A stretch of 32,628 nt of DNA from Aquabacterium sp. (GCA_023150345.1 JAKLLB010000049.1:1-32628), one strand, 5' to 3'. Counted from the first letter of the stretch, positions 17,243 through 26,768 are shown. Numbers and translations are program-made. Notes: generated from the sequence alone by a model not told the origin.

Positions 17243-18646
17243 TTACGCGGGCTGCGCTGTCCCGGATTGCGCTGCCGCGCGCGCCTTTTGGCGCCGCAGC
17301 ACCACGACCAGCAGCAGCGTGAGCGCCACGGCGGCCACCACCAGCCCGGCGGTCGAAGCGATCCAGAAGCCGCGCGCGCCTTGCCAGGCCGCAGGCGCAA
17401 TGCGCCACGGATCGAAGGCCAGGACATACCCACCGCCCAGGCCGATGCCGCCCAGCGACAGGGTGTAGATCACCAGTGGCAGGGTGGCGATGCGCCACGC
17501 GCGCAGCACGAAGGCGGCCGCGGTCTGCGCCGCATCGGCAGCATGAAAGACCGCCACCCAGGCCACCAGTGGCGCGGCAGCGGTCACCACCGCGGCGTTG
17601 TTGGTGTAGAGCTGCAGCACGGACTCGCGCAGCACGAACACGGTGCCGCCCATCACCGTGGCCACGAGCAGCGCGAGTTGCACGCCGTGCCAGCCGATGC
17701 GACGTGCGTCGCGCAGGTCATCGGCGCCGATGCGCTGCGCCACCAGCGTGCTGGTCGCGTTCGACAACCCCAGCGGCGCCATGAACAGCAGTGCCACCAG
17801 GTTGGCGGCGATCTGGTGGCCGGCCACCGGTGTTTCGCCCAGGCGGGCAATGAAGATGGCCATGAAGGCGAAGCCGGTCACCTCGATCAGGATGGCCAGG
17901 CCCATGGGCACGCCCAGGCGCAGCAGGCCCTGCAGCGATGGCCGGTGCGGCCTGCGCAAACGGCCCCCCAGTTCGAACCGTGCGTAGAACGGGTCGCGCG
18001 CAAGCACCTGCCAGGCGATGGCCAACTGCAGCCACATGGCAATGGCCGTGGCCCAGCCGCAACCGACGACGCCCAAGGCCGGCAGCCCCAACGTGGGCGA
18101 GCCTGTGACCAGCAACCAGGACAACGGCACCTTGAGCGCGAGGCCGCCGAGCTGCAACGCCATCACGGCCTTCGGGCGCGAAACGGCGACATTGAAGCCG
18201 CGATACACGGTGAACAACAGCGCCGCCGGCAGCGCGAAGGCCAGCGCGAAGAGGTAGCCGCGTACCTTGGCGGCCACTTCGGGGCCGGCGCGCGACATCC
18301 AGAGGAAGGGCTGCGGGAACAGCAGCAGCAGACAGCCGAACACGGCCAGCGCCAGTGCAATCCAGGCCGCCTGGTGGGCCTGGTGGCCGGCCTCGTGCAT
18401 GCGCTGGGCGCCGTAGAGCTGGCCGACGATGGGACCGACGGCCAGCACCACACCCATGAACCCCACGAACACGGTGACGTAGGTGGCCGCACCGACAGCC
18501 AGCGCCGCCAGGTCGGTGGCCGAGTGCCGCGCCACGAGCACGGTGTCCACGGTGCTGAAGCCCAGCACCGCCAGCTGGCCGACGAACACCGGCCAAGCCA
18601 GCGGCACGATGCGCCGCACGCTGCCGGTGAAGCCGGTGCCGCTCAT
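17243..18646 (-). CDS. MATE family multidrug efflux transporter
   Basis: A 467-residue inner-membrane exporter with twelve predicted helices in two repeats, of the NorM/DinF superfamily. It uses a sodium or proton gradient to export cationic compounds. Family text: PLAWPVFVGQLAVLGFSTVDTVLVARHS, then GPIVGQLYGA, and in the second half GVPMGLAILIEVTGFAFMAIFIARLG, VAGHQIAANLVALLFMAPLGLSNATSTLVAQRIGA. ATG 18646 is 16 bp after the rhlE stop, so it is probably in the same transcript as rhlE. The C-terminal tail is basic. It converges on the sensor kinase gene. Confidence 0.93.
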   Translation of the reverse strand: MSGTGFTGSVRRIVPLAWPVFVGQLAVLGFSTVDTVLVARHSATDLAALAVGAATYVTVFVGFMGVVLAVGPIVGQLYGAQRMHEAGHQAHQAAWIALALAVFGCLLLLFPQPFLWMSRAGPEVAAKVRGYLFALAFALPAALLFTVYRGFNVAVSRPKAVMALQLGGLALKVPLSWLLVTGSPTLGLPALGVVGCGWATAIAMWLQLAIAWQVLARDPFYARFELGGRLRRPHRPSLQGLLRLGVPMGLAILIEVTGFAFMAIFIARLGETPVAGHQIAANLVALLFMAPLGLSNATSTLVAQRIGADDLRDARRIGWHGVQLALLVATVMGGTVFVLRESVLQLYTNNAAVVTAAAPLVAWVAVFHAADAAQTAAAFVLRAWRIATLPLVIYTLSLGGIGLGGGYVLAFDPWRIAPAAWQGARGFWIASTAGLVVAAVALTLLLVVVLRRQKARAAAQSGTAQPA

Positions 18647-18662
18647 GGGGTGAGGCAGAACC

Positions 18663-20081
18663 TCAGCGGCTGTATCCGCCGCGCCGCGGGCCCGCGGGCT
18701 TGCCGTGGCCGCCCTCACGCGAACCGTGCGGGCCGCGCGGGGCGCCGAACGACTTGCCGGCAGGGCGGCCACCGCCGCGCGGCGGCGCACCCCGGCGGTC
18801 GCCAGGGCGGAACGCCGGGCGCTCCTGAGGCGGCGGGGCCTTGGGCTCGAGGCCGGGCACCACGGCCGCAGCAATGGGCTGGGTGGTGAAACGCTCGATG
18901 CGGCGGATCATGCCGACGTCGCGGCGCTCGGCCAGCGTGATTGCCAGGCCGGTGCGGCCGGCGCGGCCCGTGCGGCCGATGCGGTGAACGTAGTCTTCGG
19001 CCTTCATCGGCAGGCCGTAGTTGATGACGTGGCTGATGGTGGGGACGTCGATGCCACGGGCGGCGACGTCGGTGGCCACCAGCACGCGAAGCTGGCGCTG
19101 GCGCAGGCCCTGCAGCACACGGTTGCGGCGGCCCTGGGGCATGCCGCCGTGCAGGGCGGCCACGCTGTGGCCGATTTCACCGAGCTTCCAGGCCAGCTCG
19201 TCGGCATCGCGCTGGGTGCTGGTGAAGACGACGGCCTGCTCCACTGCGCGGTCGGCCAGCAACTGCTCGAGCAGCGCATGCTTGTGGTGCAGGCTGTCGG
19301 CCCAGTGCAGGCGCTGCTCGATCTGCGTGTGGGTGTCGGTGTGCGTATCGACGGCGATGCGCTGCGGTTCACGGGTGAGCTCGCGCGCCAGGCCGCCGAC
19401 GTTGCCCGCGAAGGTGGCGCTGAACATCAGCGTCTGGCGCTGCGTCGGCAGCGCCTGGGCGATGGTGGTGATGTCGTCGATGAACCCCATGTCGAGCATG
19501 CGGTCGGCTTCGTCGAGCACCAGCAGTTCCACCTGGGCCAGCACGGCGGCGCCGGTGTTCATCAGGTCGAGCAGGCGGCCCGGGGTGGCGATCAGCACGT
19601 CCAGCGGGCTGCGCAGAGCCTTGAGTTGGGCGTGGTAAGGCACGCCACCCACCACATGCGCCACGCGCAGACCCTGCACGCCGTAGCCATACTGGGTGCA
19701 GGCGCGGGAAACCTGAAGCGCCAGTTCACGCGTGGGCGCCAGCACCAGCACGCGCGGACCGCTCGGTTGGCCCTTGGCGCGCTTCTTGGCCGGGTCCAGG
19801 CGTGCAGTCAGGATGCGCTGCAACGCCGGCCATACGAAGGCGGCGGTCTTGCCGCTGCCGGTTTGCGAGGACACCAGCAGGTCGGCACCGGTCAGGGCGA
19901 CGGGCACGGCGCGGGCCTGGACGTCGGTGGGAGCGGGGTAGCCGGCGTGGCGGATGGACTTGAGGATCTCGGGCGCGAGGCCCAGCTTCTCGAAGCCGGA
20001 ATCGGCTTGGGCGGCGGCGGGGGCGGCGCCGGGGATGAAGTCGTCGGCCTGCGAGGGCTCGGCGTGGAAGTCGAAACTCAT
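18663..20081 (-). CDS. rhlE: DEAD-box ATP-dependent RNA helicase, RhlE type
   Basis: A 472-residue RNA helicase. It has the Q motif (FEKLGL...GYPAPTDVQ), Walker A SQTGSGKT, motif Ia APTRELALQ, DEAD (VLDEADRMLDMGF), SAT (FSATF), ARGIDVP and the HRIGRTGRAG motif VI. The C-terminal 75 residues are a disordered Arg/Gly/Pro tail, typical of RhlE proteins that bind RNA and help ribosome maturation or mRNA decay, often in the cold. DTHTDTHTQ at the domain linker is an odd His/Thr/Asp repeat. A long untranslated leader with a hairpin lies upstream. The MATE gene follows in the same direction. Confidence 0.93.
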   Translation of the reverse strand: MSFDFHAEPSQADDFIPGAAPAAAQADSGFEKLGLAPEILKSIRHAGYPAPTDVQARAVPVALTGADLLVSSQTGSGKTAAFVWPALQRILTARLDPAKKRAKGQPSGPRVLVLAPTRELALQVSRACTQYGYGVQGLRVAHVVGGVPYHAQLKALRSPLDVLIATPGRLLDLMNTGAAVLAQVELLVLDEADRMLDMGFIDDITTIAQALPTQRQTLMFSATFAGNVGGLARELTREPQRIAVDTHTDTHTQIEQRLHWADSLHHKHALLEQLLADRAVEQAVVFTSTQRDADELAWKLGEIGHSVAALHGGMPQGRRNRVLQGLRQRQLRVLVATDVAARGIDVPTISHVINYGLPMKAEDYVHRIGRTGRAGRTGLAITLAERRDVGMIRRIERFTTQPIAAAVVPGLEPKAPPPQERPAFRPGDRRGAPPRGGGRPAGKSFGAPRGPHGSREGGHGKPAGPRRGGYSR

Positions 20082-20382
20082 CGATCACTTTCAACAAAGG
20101 CAGGCCGCGCCCGGGTGGCAAGGGTCAGCCACGGCAAGGCACGGCCGCGGGCCACCGCGATGCGGCGGGTCCGCAGGTGAAGTCGCCAAAGGGAGCGGAT
20201 GACGGTGCAGCACGGTGCACCGGCCAGGCCCGAACGTCTGGAGCGACGGCATCGCCGCCAACCAGGCCTCGAGACTGGGTTGTGTCCCTGCGCTTGGGTG
20301 GCAGGGCCCGGCTCGATGAGGGTCAGAGGGGATGAACGAACAACGCTGACCGGACGGGGTGCCCGATCAGCGTCGAGCCGCA
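20082..20382 (-). promoter_or_regulatory. Long 5' leader of rhlE with stable hairpin (20344-20372)
   Basis: About 295 bp lie between the possible promoter and the rhlE ATG with no credible gene. CGCTGA/TCAGCG plus CGG/CCG (joined by a T-G pair) form a ten-pair stem with a nine-base loop at 20344-20372, close to the presumed transcript 5' end. Long structured leaders are known for cold-induced helicase mRNAs; here that is inference. The hairpin has no U-tract, so it is not a good terminator for the GMC gene. Confidence 0.5.
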
Positions 20383-20388
20383 ATTATG
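20383..20388 (-). promoter_or_regulatory. Possible extended -10 promoter of rhlE
   Basis: On the minus strand the sequence is TGGCATAAT, a TGN-CATAAT extended -10 element, in the only A/T-rich spot of the 363-bp GMC-rhlE gap. No good -35 is seen. Confidence 0.45.
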
Positions 20389-20444
20389 CCACGACGCGAC
20401 GATTCATGCTGCGCTGCAGCGTGAAGTGATGCCGGGCCTGGCGC

Positions 20445-22043
20445 TCAGGCCGTGCGTGCGGCCGCCTGGATCATGTCGACGGCCTTCTCGCCGATCATGA
20501 TCACCGGCGCGTTGGTGTTGCCGCTGACGATGTGGGGCATGATGGACGCATCCACCACGCGCAGCCCCTGCAGGCCGTGCACGCGCAGTTGCGAGTCGAC
20601 CACGTCCATCGGCCCGTTGCCCATGCGGCAGGTGCCCACCGGGTGGTAGACGGTGTCGGCATAGCGCCGCACCCAGCGTTCGATGTCGGCGTCGGTCTGC
20701 AGGTTGGCTGAGGTGGCCAGTTCGCGGCCGCCCAGTGCCCGCAGCGCCGGCTGCGACAGGATGTGGCGCATCACGCGAACCGCGCGCACCATCCGCTGCA
20801 CATCGTCGGCATCGCCCAGGAAGTTCGGGTCGATGCGCGGCGCGGCCATCGGGTCGGTGCTGGCCAACTCGAGCGTGCCGCGGCTGCGCGGGCGCAGCAG
20901 GCACACATGGCACGAGTAGCCGTGGCCGAACACCGTCTTGCGTCCGTGGTCGACGAGCTTGCCGATCACGAAGTGCAATTGCATGTCCGGCGTGGCGGCA
21001 TCGGGGCCACTGCGCAGGAACCCGCCAGCTTCTGCAAAGTTGGTGGTGTAGGGGCCGCGGCGCTCGTCGCGCCAGCGCCGGGCCGAACCGATGGCCTGCC
21101 AGGCGGCCGAAAGCGACAGGCCGAACAGGTCCTTGAGGTGCGGCGCGTCGACGACCTGCACCACGTCGATGTGGTCGTGCAGGTTGCGGCCAACGCCGGG
21201 CAGGTCGTGCACCACGGCCACGCCGTGGCGTTGCAGGTGCGCGCCAGGGCCCACGCCGCTGAGCATCAGCAGCTGGGGCGATTGCAGTGCGCCGGCAGCC
21301 AGCAGCACTTCGCGATGCGCGCGCACCTGGCGCAGGGCGCCACCCTGGCGGTACTCGACGCCGATCGCGCGCCGGCCTTCGAACAGGATGCGGGTGGCCT
21401 GCGCGCTGGTCAGCACGTGCAGGTTGGCGCGGCCGCGGTGCGGCGTGAGGTAGGCCTTGGCGGCGCTGCAGCGCTCGCCGTTGCGGTGCGTGACCTGGTA
21501 GGGACCGATGCCCTCTTGGTCCAAGCCATTGAAGTCGGGATTGATCGCATGCCCGGCCTGGCGGCCGGCTTCGATGAACGCGGCCGTGTGGCGGTTGGGG
21601 TCGCACAGGTCCATCACGTTCAGCGGCCCGCTGCTGCCGTGCAGTTCGTCGCCACCACGCTCGTTGTGCTCGGCGCGCTTGAAGTAGGGCAGCACCTCGT
21701 CGAAGGACCACCCCGGGTTGCCTTCTGCGGCCCAGGCGTCGTAGTCCTGGCGCTGGCCGCGGATGTAGATCATGGCGTTGATCGAGCTCGAGCCACCGAG
21801 GACGCGACCGCGCGGCTGGTAGCCGCGGCGCCCGTCGAGGCCGGGCTGCGGCACGGTCTCGAAGCCCCAGTTGATCGAGCGCATGCGGGTCATCAGTGCC
21901 AGGCCCGCAGGGCAGTGGATGAGCACGCTGTCGTCGGGGCCGCCGGCCTCGAGCAGGCACACCTGGACAGCGGGGTCTTCGCTCAGGCGTGAGGCGAGCA
22001 CCGCCCCGGCCGAGCCGGCGCCGATCACGATGTAGTCGTACAT
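20445..22043 (-). CDS. GMC family FAD-dependent oxidoreductase (alcohol/choline dehydrogenase-like)
   Basis: A 532-residue flavoenzyme. The FAD-binding motif is DYIVIGAGSAGAVLASRLSE at residues about 3-22, followed by the GMC signature GRVLGGSSSINAMIYIRG. The catalytic His467 lies in VYHPVGTCRMG and the partner residue is Asn511 (GNTNAPVIMIGEKA), the His-Asn pair seen in choline-dehydrogenase-like and AlkJ-like members. It would oxidise a primary alcohol to an aldehyde, passing electrons to the respiratory chain. The substrate is not deducible. ATG 22043 has a strong ribosome site (GAGAGGAG), which decides against the longer upstream start. No signal peptide. Confidence 0.92.
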   Translation of the reverse strand: MYDYIVIGAGSAGAVLASRLSEDPAVQVCLLEAGGPDDSVLIHCPAGLALMTRMRSINWGFETVPQPGLDGRRGYQPRGRVLGGSSSINAMIYIRGQRQDYDAWAAEGNPGWSFDEVLPYFKRAEHNERGGDELHGSSGPLNVMDLCDPNRHTAAFIEAGRQAGHAINPDFNGLDQEGIGPYQVTHRNGERCSAAKAYLTPHRGRANLHVLTSAQATRILFEGRRAIGVEYRQGGALRQVRAHREVLLAAGALQSPQLLMLSGVGPGAHLQRHGVAVVHDLPGVGRNLHDHIDVVQVVDAPHLKDLFGLSLSAAWQAIGSARRWRDERRGPYTTNFAEAGGFLRSGPDAATPDMQLHFVIGKLVDHGRKTVFGHGYSCHVCLLRPRSRGTLELASTDPMAAPRIDPNFLGDADDVQRMVRAVRVMRHILSQPALRALGGRELATSANLQTDADIERWVRRYADTVYHPVGTCRMGNGPMDVVDSQLRVHGLQGLRVVDASIMPHIVSGNTNAPVIMIGEKAVDMIQAAARTA

Positions 22044-22120
22044 GGGGCTCCTCTCGTTGTCGCCCCTGTCGGTCCGCGGCGGCTCGCGCCGTCCCACCCG
22101 GCCGCCAGGGTGTGCGATCC

Positions 22121-22126
22121 ATGATA
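22121..22126 (-). promoter_or_regulatory. Possible -10 box of the GMC gene
   Basis: TATCAT on the minus strand, in a short A/T-rich patch of the 121-bp gap upstream of the GMC start. No clear -35. Weak call. Confidence 0.25.
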
Positions 22127-22164
22127 TCGATCGCCCCTGGTGCTGCCGGGTGCCCGGGTGTCGC

Positions 22165-25100
22165 CTAGGTTCGAGCCCCGCCTCTAGAACGAATGCGGGT
22201 TGCCCCCCATGGGCGGCGCATGAGGTGGCGTACCCCCTGCAGGACGTCGTCGACGTAGGTGAACACCACCGGGATCACCAGCAGGCTGAGAAAGGTGCTG
22301 GTGATGAGGCCGCCGATGACCACGATGGCCATGGGCGCGCGGAAGCTCGGATCGGCGCCGAAGCCCAGTGCGATGGGCATCATGCCCGCGCCCATCGCGA
22401 TGGTGGTCATGACGATGGGTCGTGCACGCTTGCCGCAGGCATCGAGCAGGGCGTGCCAGCGGTCGAGCCCACGCTCGCGCCGTGCGAGGACGACGTAGTC
22501 CACCAGCAGGATGGAGTTCTTGGTGGCCACGCCCATCAGCATGATCATGCCGATGAGCGAGGGCATCGAAAGCGCCGTGCGGGTAGCGAACAGCGCGAGG
22601 AACGCACCTGGGATGGACAGCACCAGCGCGGCCAGGATGGTGACGGGCTGGATGAAGTCCTTGAACAGCAGCACCAGCACGGCGTAGATGCACAGCACGC
22701 CGGCGGCCATGGCGACAGCAAATCCGCTGAAGAGGTCGGCCATGGCCTCCGCGTCGCCCACCGCAGCCTTGCGCACGCCGGGCGGCAGGTTGCGCAGGCT
22801 GGGCAAGGCGTCCGCTTGCGCTTCCACCGTGCCCAGCGGTACGCCGTTGAGCTCGATCTCGAAGTTCACGTTGCGCCGCCGGTCGTAGCGTTCGATCTGC
22901 GCCGGCCCGGCTTCGATCGACAGGCTGGCCACGTTGCCCAGCATCACGGGACCCCGCGCGCCGGGCACCGGCAGGCGGGCCAGCAGTTCGAGGTCTTCGC
23001 GTGCGCTGGCGGGCAGCCGCACCACCACGGGCAATTGGCGCTGGGCCAGGTTGATCTTGGCCAGGCCCTGGTCGTAGTCGCCGGCCGTGGCCACCCGCAG
23101 CACGTCGGCCAGCGTGGCCGCTGTGACCCCCAGATCGGCCATGCGGGCGTGGTCGGGACGCACGATGAGTTCGGGCCTCTGCAGGCTGCTGCTGGAGACC
23201 ACAGCGCCCACGCCCGGCAGGCTGCGCAGCTCCTGCTCCACGCGGCGTGCGTGCTCGGCCAGCACGGCGCCGTCGTCGCCCGAGATGGCGAGGATGAACT
23301 TCTCGTTCGAACCTGCGAAGCCGACCTTGATGCGCGCACCGGGAAGCTCGGACAGCGCCTGCCGCAGTTCGCCCTCGATGGCCTGCTTCGAGACACCGGG
23401 TCGCTCGCCGCGCGGACTCAGGCTGATGGTGAGCGCGGCGCGGCGCGGGTCGCCGCCGGCCTGCGGCGCGAAGGGATCGCCGCCGGCGGTGCCGCCGCCC
23501 ACCGCGGTGTACACCAGACGCACCTGCGGGTGCCGGGCCACCACCTGGCGTGCGCGTTCGGCCAGGGCCACGGTGTCGCTCAAGCGTGCGCCCGGTGGCA
23601 GCGTGAGGGTCACCTGGGTCTGTGACAGGTCGTCCGGCGGGATGAAGCCGGTGGGCAGCAGCGGCACCAGCATGAACGAGCCGACGAAGAACACCGCCGT
23701 GGCCGCCAGGGTCGCCAGCCGATGGCGCAGGCACCAGGCGGCCCAGCCCTCGTAGACCTGCAGCCAGGCCGGCGTACGACCTGCATCGACCACCGGCTTG
23801 AGCAGATAAGCCGCCATCATCGGGGTGAGCATGCGCGCCACGACCAGCGAGAAGAACACGGCGATGGCCGCCGTCCAGCCGAACTGCACGAAGAACCGGC
23901 CGACGATGCCCGTCATGAACGCGGTGGGCAGGAACACGGCGATCAACGTGAAGGTGGTGGCGATGACCGCGAGACCGATCTCGTCGGCCGCTTCCATCGC
24001 CGCGTCGTAGGGCCGCTTGCCGTCGCGCAGGTGGCGCATGATGTTCTCGATCTCGACGATGGCGTCGTCGACGAGGATGCCCACCACCAGCGACAACGAG
24101 ATCAGCGTCACCCCGTTGAGTGTGAAGCCCAGGAGGTACATCGCCGCGAACGTGGGGATGGCCGCCAGCGGCAGCGCGGCGGCGGCCACCAGCGTGGCGC
24201 GCCAGTCGCGCAGGAACAGCCACACCACCAGCACCGCCAGCGCGCCGCCCTCCCAGAGCAGCATCATCGAGCTGTCGAAGCCCTCCTTGGCAGGGGCAAC
24301 GAAGTCGAAGGCCTCGGTGGTGGTGATGTCGGGGTGCGCCACCTTCAACTCGACCAGAGCGGCACGCACGCCGGCTGCCACGTCCAGCTCGCCTGCGCCG
24401 CGTGAGCGGCTGACCTCGAAGGCCACCACGGGCTTGCCGTCCAGGAAAGCCGCCTGGCGGCGCTCGGCAGTGGTGTCGAGCACGCGTGCCACCTGGTCGA
24501 GCCGGATGCGGCGCCCGTCGGACAGCGCGATTTCCATCGCTGCCAGCTGCTGCGCCGAGCCCACGGCCGCCAGCGTGCGCACCGACTGCTCGATGCCGCC
24601 GATGTCGGCCCGCCCGCCCGCGGCATCCTGCTGCGCCAGGCGCAACTGGCGCGAGATGTCGGCGGCGCTGGCGTTCAGCGCCAGCAGGCGCGCCGGGTCG
24701 AGTTCCACGCGCACTTCGCGCGTGAGGCCGCCCACTCGACTGACAGCGCCCACGCCCTTGACCGCCAGGAGGCGCTTGGTGAGCGTGTCGTCGATGAACC
24801 ACGACAGCGCTTCTTCGTCCATGCGTGTCGAGGCCACCGTGTAGGCCAGAATCGGCTGGCTGGCGAGATCGGTCTTGGTGATGACCGGATCGCGCAACTC
24901 GCCGGGCAGGTCGGCGCGCACCCGCGAGACGGCCGCACGCACGTCATCGACAGCCTCCTGCACGGGTTTCTCGAGCCGGAACTCGACGCTGATGATGGCC
25001 AGCCCGTCGCCCAGCGTGGTGTAGATGTGCTTGACGCCCTGCACGGTGGCGATGGCGTTCTCGATCTTGCGGGCGACGTCGTTCTCGAGCTGGTTGGGCG

Positions 25101-25305
25101 ACGCGCCCGGCAGTGCGGCCTGCACCGACACCATGGGCAGGTCGATGTCGGGGAAGTTCTGGATCTTCATGGCCTTGAACGCCAGCAGGCCTGCCAGCGT
25201 GAGGAGCATGAAGAACAGCACCGACGGGATCGGGTTGCGGATCGACCACGCCGAGACGTTCAGGCCACCGGGTGCCCCGGGGCCGGGGGCGGGTGCGCCG
25301 CTCAC
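22165..25305 (-). CDS. RND efflux pump inner-membrane transporter (AcrB/HAE1-like)
   Basis: A 1046-residue resistance-nodulation-division pump with the usual internal duplication: TM1 near residues 25-45, two large periplasmic loops and eleven further helices. The proton-relay aspartates are in TM4 (VVGILVDDAIVEIEN) and the relay lysine is in TM10 (GVATKNSILLVDY). It exports hydrophobic or amphiphilic compounds together with the adaptor encoded just upstream. GTG start overlapping the adaptor stop (GTGA). No outer-membrane channel gene is adjacent, so it presumably uses a TolC-type protein from elsewhere. Heavy-metal (CusA-type) export is less likely because the overall text matches the hydrophobe exporters. 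Confidence 0.93.
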   Translation of the reverse strand: MSGAPAPGPGAPGGLNVSAWSIRNPIPSVLFFMLLTLAGLLAFKAMKIQNFPDIDLPMVSVQAALPGASPNQLENDVARKIENAIATVQGVKHIYTTLGDGLAIISVEFRLEKPVQEAVDDVRAAVSRVRADLPGELRDPVITKTDLASQPILAYTVASTRMDEEALSWFIDDTLTKRLLAVKGVGAVSRVGGLTREVRVELDPARLLALNASAADISRQLRLAQQDAAGGRADIGGIEQSVRTLAAVGSAQQLAAMEIALSDGRRIRLDQVARVLDTTAERRQAAFLDGKPVVAFEVSRSRGAGELDVAAGVRAALVELKVAHPDITTTEAFDFVAPAKEGFDSSMMLLWEGGALAVLVVWLFLRDWRATLVAAAALPLAAIPTFAAMYLLGFTLNGVTLISLSLVVGILVDDAIVEIENIMRHLRDGKRPYDAAMEAADEIGLAVIATTFTLIAVFLPTAFMTGIVGRFFVQFGWTAAIAVFFSLVVARMLTPMMAAYLLKPVVDAGRTPAWLQVYEGWAAWCLRHRLATLAATAVFFVGSFMLVPLLPTGFIPPDDLSQTQVTLTLPPGARLSDTVALAERARQVVARHPQVRLVYTAVGGGTAGGDPFAPQAGGDPRRAALTISLSPRGERPGVSKQAIEGELRQALSELPGARIKVGFAGSNEKFILAISGDDGAVLAEHARRVEQELRSLPGVGAVVSSSSLQRPELIVRPDHARMADLGVTAATLADVLRVATAGDYDQGLAKINLAQRQLPVVVRLPASAREDLELLARLPVPGARGPVMLGNVASLSIEAGPAQIERYDRRRNVNFEIELNGVPLGTVEAQADALPSLRNLPPGVRKAAVGDAEAMADLFSGFAVAMAAGVLCIYAVLVLLFKDFIQPVTILAALVLSIPGAFLALFATRTALSMPSLIGMIMLMGVATKNSILLVDYVVLARRERGLDRWHALLDACGKRARPIVMTTIAMGAGMMPIALGFGADPSFRAPMAIVVIGGLITSTFLSLLVIPVVFTYVDDVLQGVRHLMRRPWGATRIRSRGGART

Positions 25306-26432
25306 TGCGACACCACCTTCACCAGGTCACCATCGGCCAGGAAGGCGCCGCCCGAGGCGATCACCCGCGCATCGCCGGGCAGTCCGTCCAGCACTTCCAC
25401 GCGATCGCCCTGGCGACGTCCGGTCTGCACCTTGGCCATCTGCACCCGTTGGTCGGCGCCCACGCGCAGCACCACGGCATGACCATCGCGCAGCAGCACC
25501 GCGGTCTGCGGCAGCGTGAGCGCCGGACTTCGGCCGAAGCTGAATTCGCCACGCACGAACATGCCGGGCTTGGCGTCGCCCGGCCGCGCAAGATCCACGT
25601 ACACCAGGCCGTTGCGGGTCTGGGTGTCCACGGTGGGGGCCACCTGGCGCACCGTACCCTCGAGCGTCACCCCCGATGGCGTGCGCACGGCGGCCGGCGT
25701 GCCGGGCTCCAGGCGGGCGAGGTCGGCTGCGGCCACTTCCGCCCGCCATTCGAGCCGCCCGCGTCGAATCAACCGGAACAGCTCCTGGCCGGGCTGGGCC
25801 ATGGCGCCCTCGGTGGCCACGCGTGCGGAGATCACCCCGTCATCCGGGGCGACGATGCGGGTCTGCCTCAGCCGCAGTTCGTCGGCCTGCAGCCGCGCCT
25901 GGAGCGAGGCCAGCCGGGCACGCGCGGCTTGCTCGGCGGTGATGGCCTGCTGGGCCTGCTGCGAGCTGATCATCCCCGATGGTTGCAGTTCGCGCGCCCG
26001 GTTGGCGTTGGCCTGCGCCTCCGCCAGCAGCGCCTGCGCTTCGGCCAGGCCGGCGCGGGTCTGGGCCAGCTCGGCATCGATCATGTCGACGGACAGGCGC
26101 GCCAGGAGCTGGCCCCGGCGCACCCGGTCGCCGACCTGGGCCACCACCTCGACCAGGCGCAGCCCGCCGAGTTCGGAGCCGATCACCACCTCCTGCCAGG
26201 CGGCGATGTTGCCGGCAGCAGCCAGCCGTTGCGGCCAGTCGATGCGCTGTGCCGCGACCGTGGTGACGGTCAAGGCCGGACGTGTTGCCGATGCAGCGGG
26301 CCGTGGCGGGGGCGCGTCGGTGCCTTGGGCGGTACCGGTGGCGAGGGCGCCCGCCAAAAGCACAGGCAGCACCGGGTGGAGCCACGAAAGGGGCCACGCG
26401 GTGCGATGTGGCCGGGATGGAATGTGGGGCAT
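25302..26432 (-). CDS. RND efflux periplasmic adaptor subunit (membrane fusion protein)
   Basis: A 376-residue adaptor. It has a hydrophobic signal-like N-terminus (residues about 12-36, ending AQG), a split lipoyl domain (GSELGGLRLVEVVAQVGDRVRRGQLLARL, then RIVAPDDGVISAR), and an alpha-helical hairpin rich in Ala, Gln and Glu (about 118-190). A beta-barrel and a membrane-proximal domain follow (GMFVRGEFSFGRSPALTLPQTAVLLRDG). It links the pump to an outer-membrane channel. No lipobox cysteine is seen. No clear ribosome site precedes ATG 26432. The stop overlaps the pump gene start. Confidence 0.92.
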   Translation of the reverse strand: MPHIPSRPHRTAWPLSWLHPVLPVLLAGALATGTAQGTDAPPPRPAASATRPALTVTTVAAQRIDWPQRLAAAGNIAAWQEVVIGSELGGLRLVEVVAQVGDRVRRGQLLARLSVDMIDAELAQTRAGLAEAQALLAEAQANANRARELQPSGMISSQQAQQAITAEQAARARLASLQARLQADELRLRQTRIVAPDDGVISARVATEGAMAQPGQELFRLIRRGRLEWRAEVAAADLARLEPGTPAAVRTPSGVTLEGTVRQVAPTVDTQTRNGLVYVDLARPGDAKPGMFVRGEFSFGRSPALTLPQTAVLLRDGHAVVLRVGADQRVQMAKVQTGRRQGDRVEVLDGLPGDARVIASGGAFLADGDLVKVVSQ

Positions 26433-26537
26433 GCGCGGGCAGCAGTGGGTCTGACGACCGCGGATCTTGGCACGGCAGCGGCGCGCCTGCTGAAGTACCC
26501 CCGGCGACGAGCTGCCGCGCTGTTGCCAGGGGCGGAC

Positions 26538-26768
26538 TCAGGCCTGCGGCTGAGCAGGGTTGGTGTCGGGCGCGGTTCCGTCGTGCGTGGTGTCGCCAGT
26601 GCCGTCGTCCGGCACCGGGTTGCCGTCCTGGCCGCGCTGCTGCTTCTTCTGCCGCTTTTCTTCGGCCTTGCGCTTCTTGGCCAGCTCGCGCTGGCGCTTC
26701 TCGTACGAGTAGTTCGGGGTCGCCAAGGCGGTGCTCCAACTGTAGGCGTTGACCGCAGCATAAGCCAT
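26538..26768 (-). CDS. Small Lys/Glu/Arg-rich hypothetical protein
   Basis: A 76-residue protein. Residues about 18-45 read NYSYEKRQRELAKKRKAEEK and onward, a strongly charged helix of a type seen in small conserved betaproteobacterial proteins of unknown function. The C-terminal third is acidic and rich in Asp, Thr, Gly and Pro, probably disordered. I chose ATG 26768; the frame stays open to 26969, but the added part has no protein-like character. The true start could also be nearer the NYSYEK segment (no ATG there). It lies 105 bp upstream of the efflux adaptor on the same strand. Function unknown. Confidence 0.6.
   Translation of the reverse strand: MAYAAVNAYSWSTALATPNYSYEKRQRELAKKRKAEEKRQKKQQRGQDGNPVPDDGTGDTTHDGTAPDTNPAQPQA

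Noticed and set aside
20078-20383. Small minus-strand open frame in the rhlE leader (101 codons)
   Set aside because: It starts with TTG at the promoter -10 box itself, has no ribosome site, and its Arg-rich text has no protein-like pattern.
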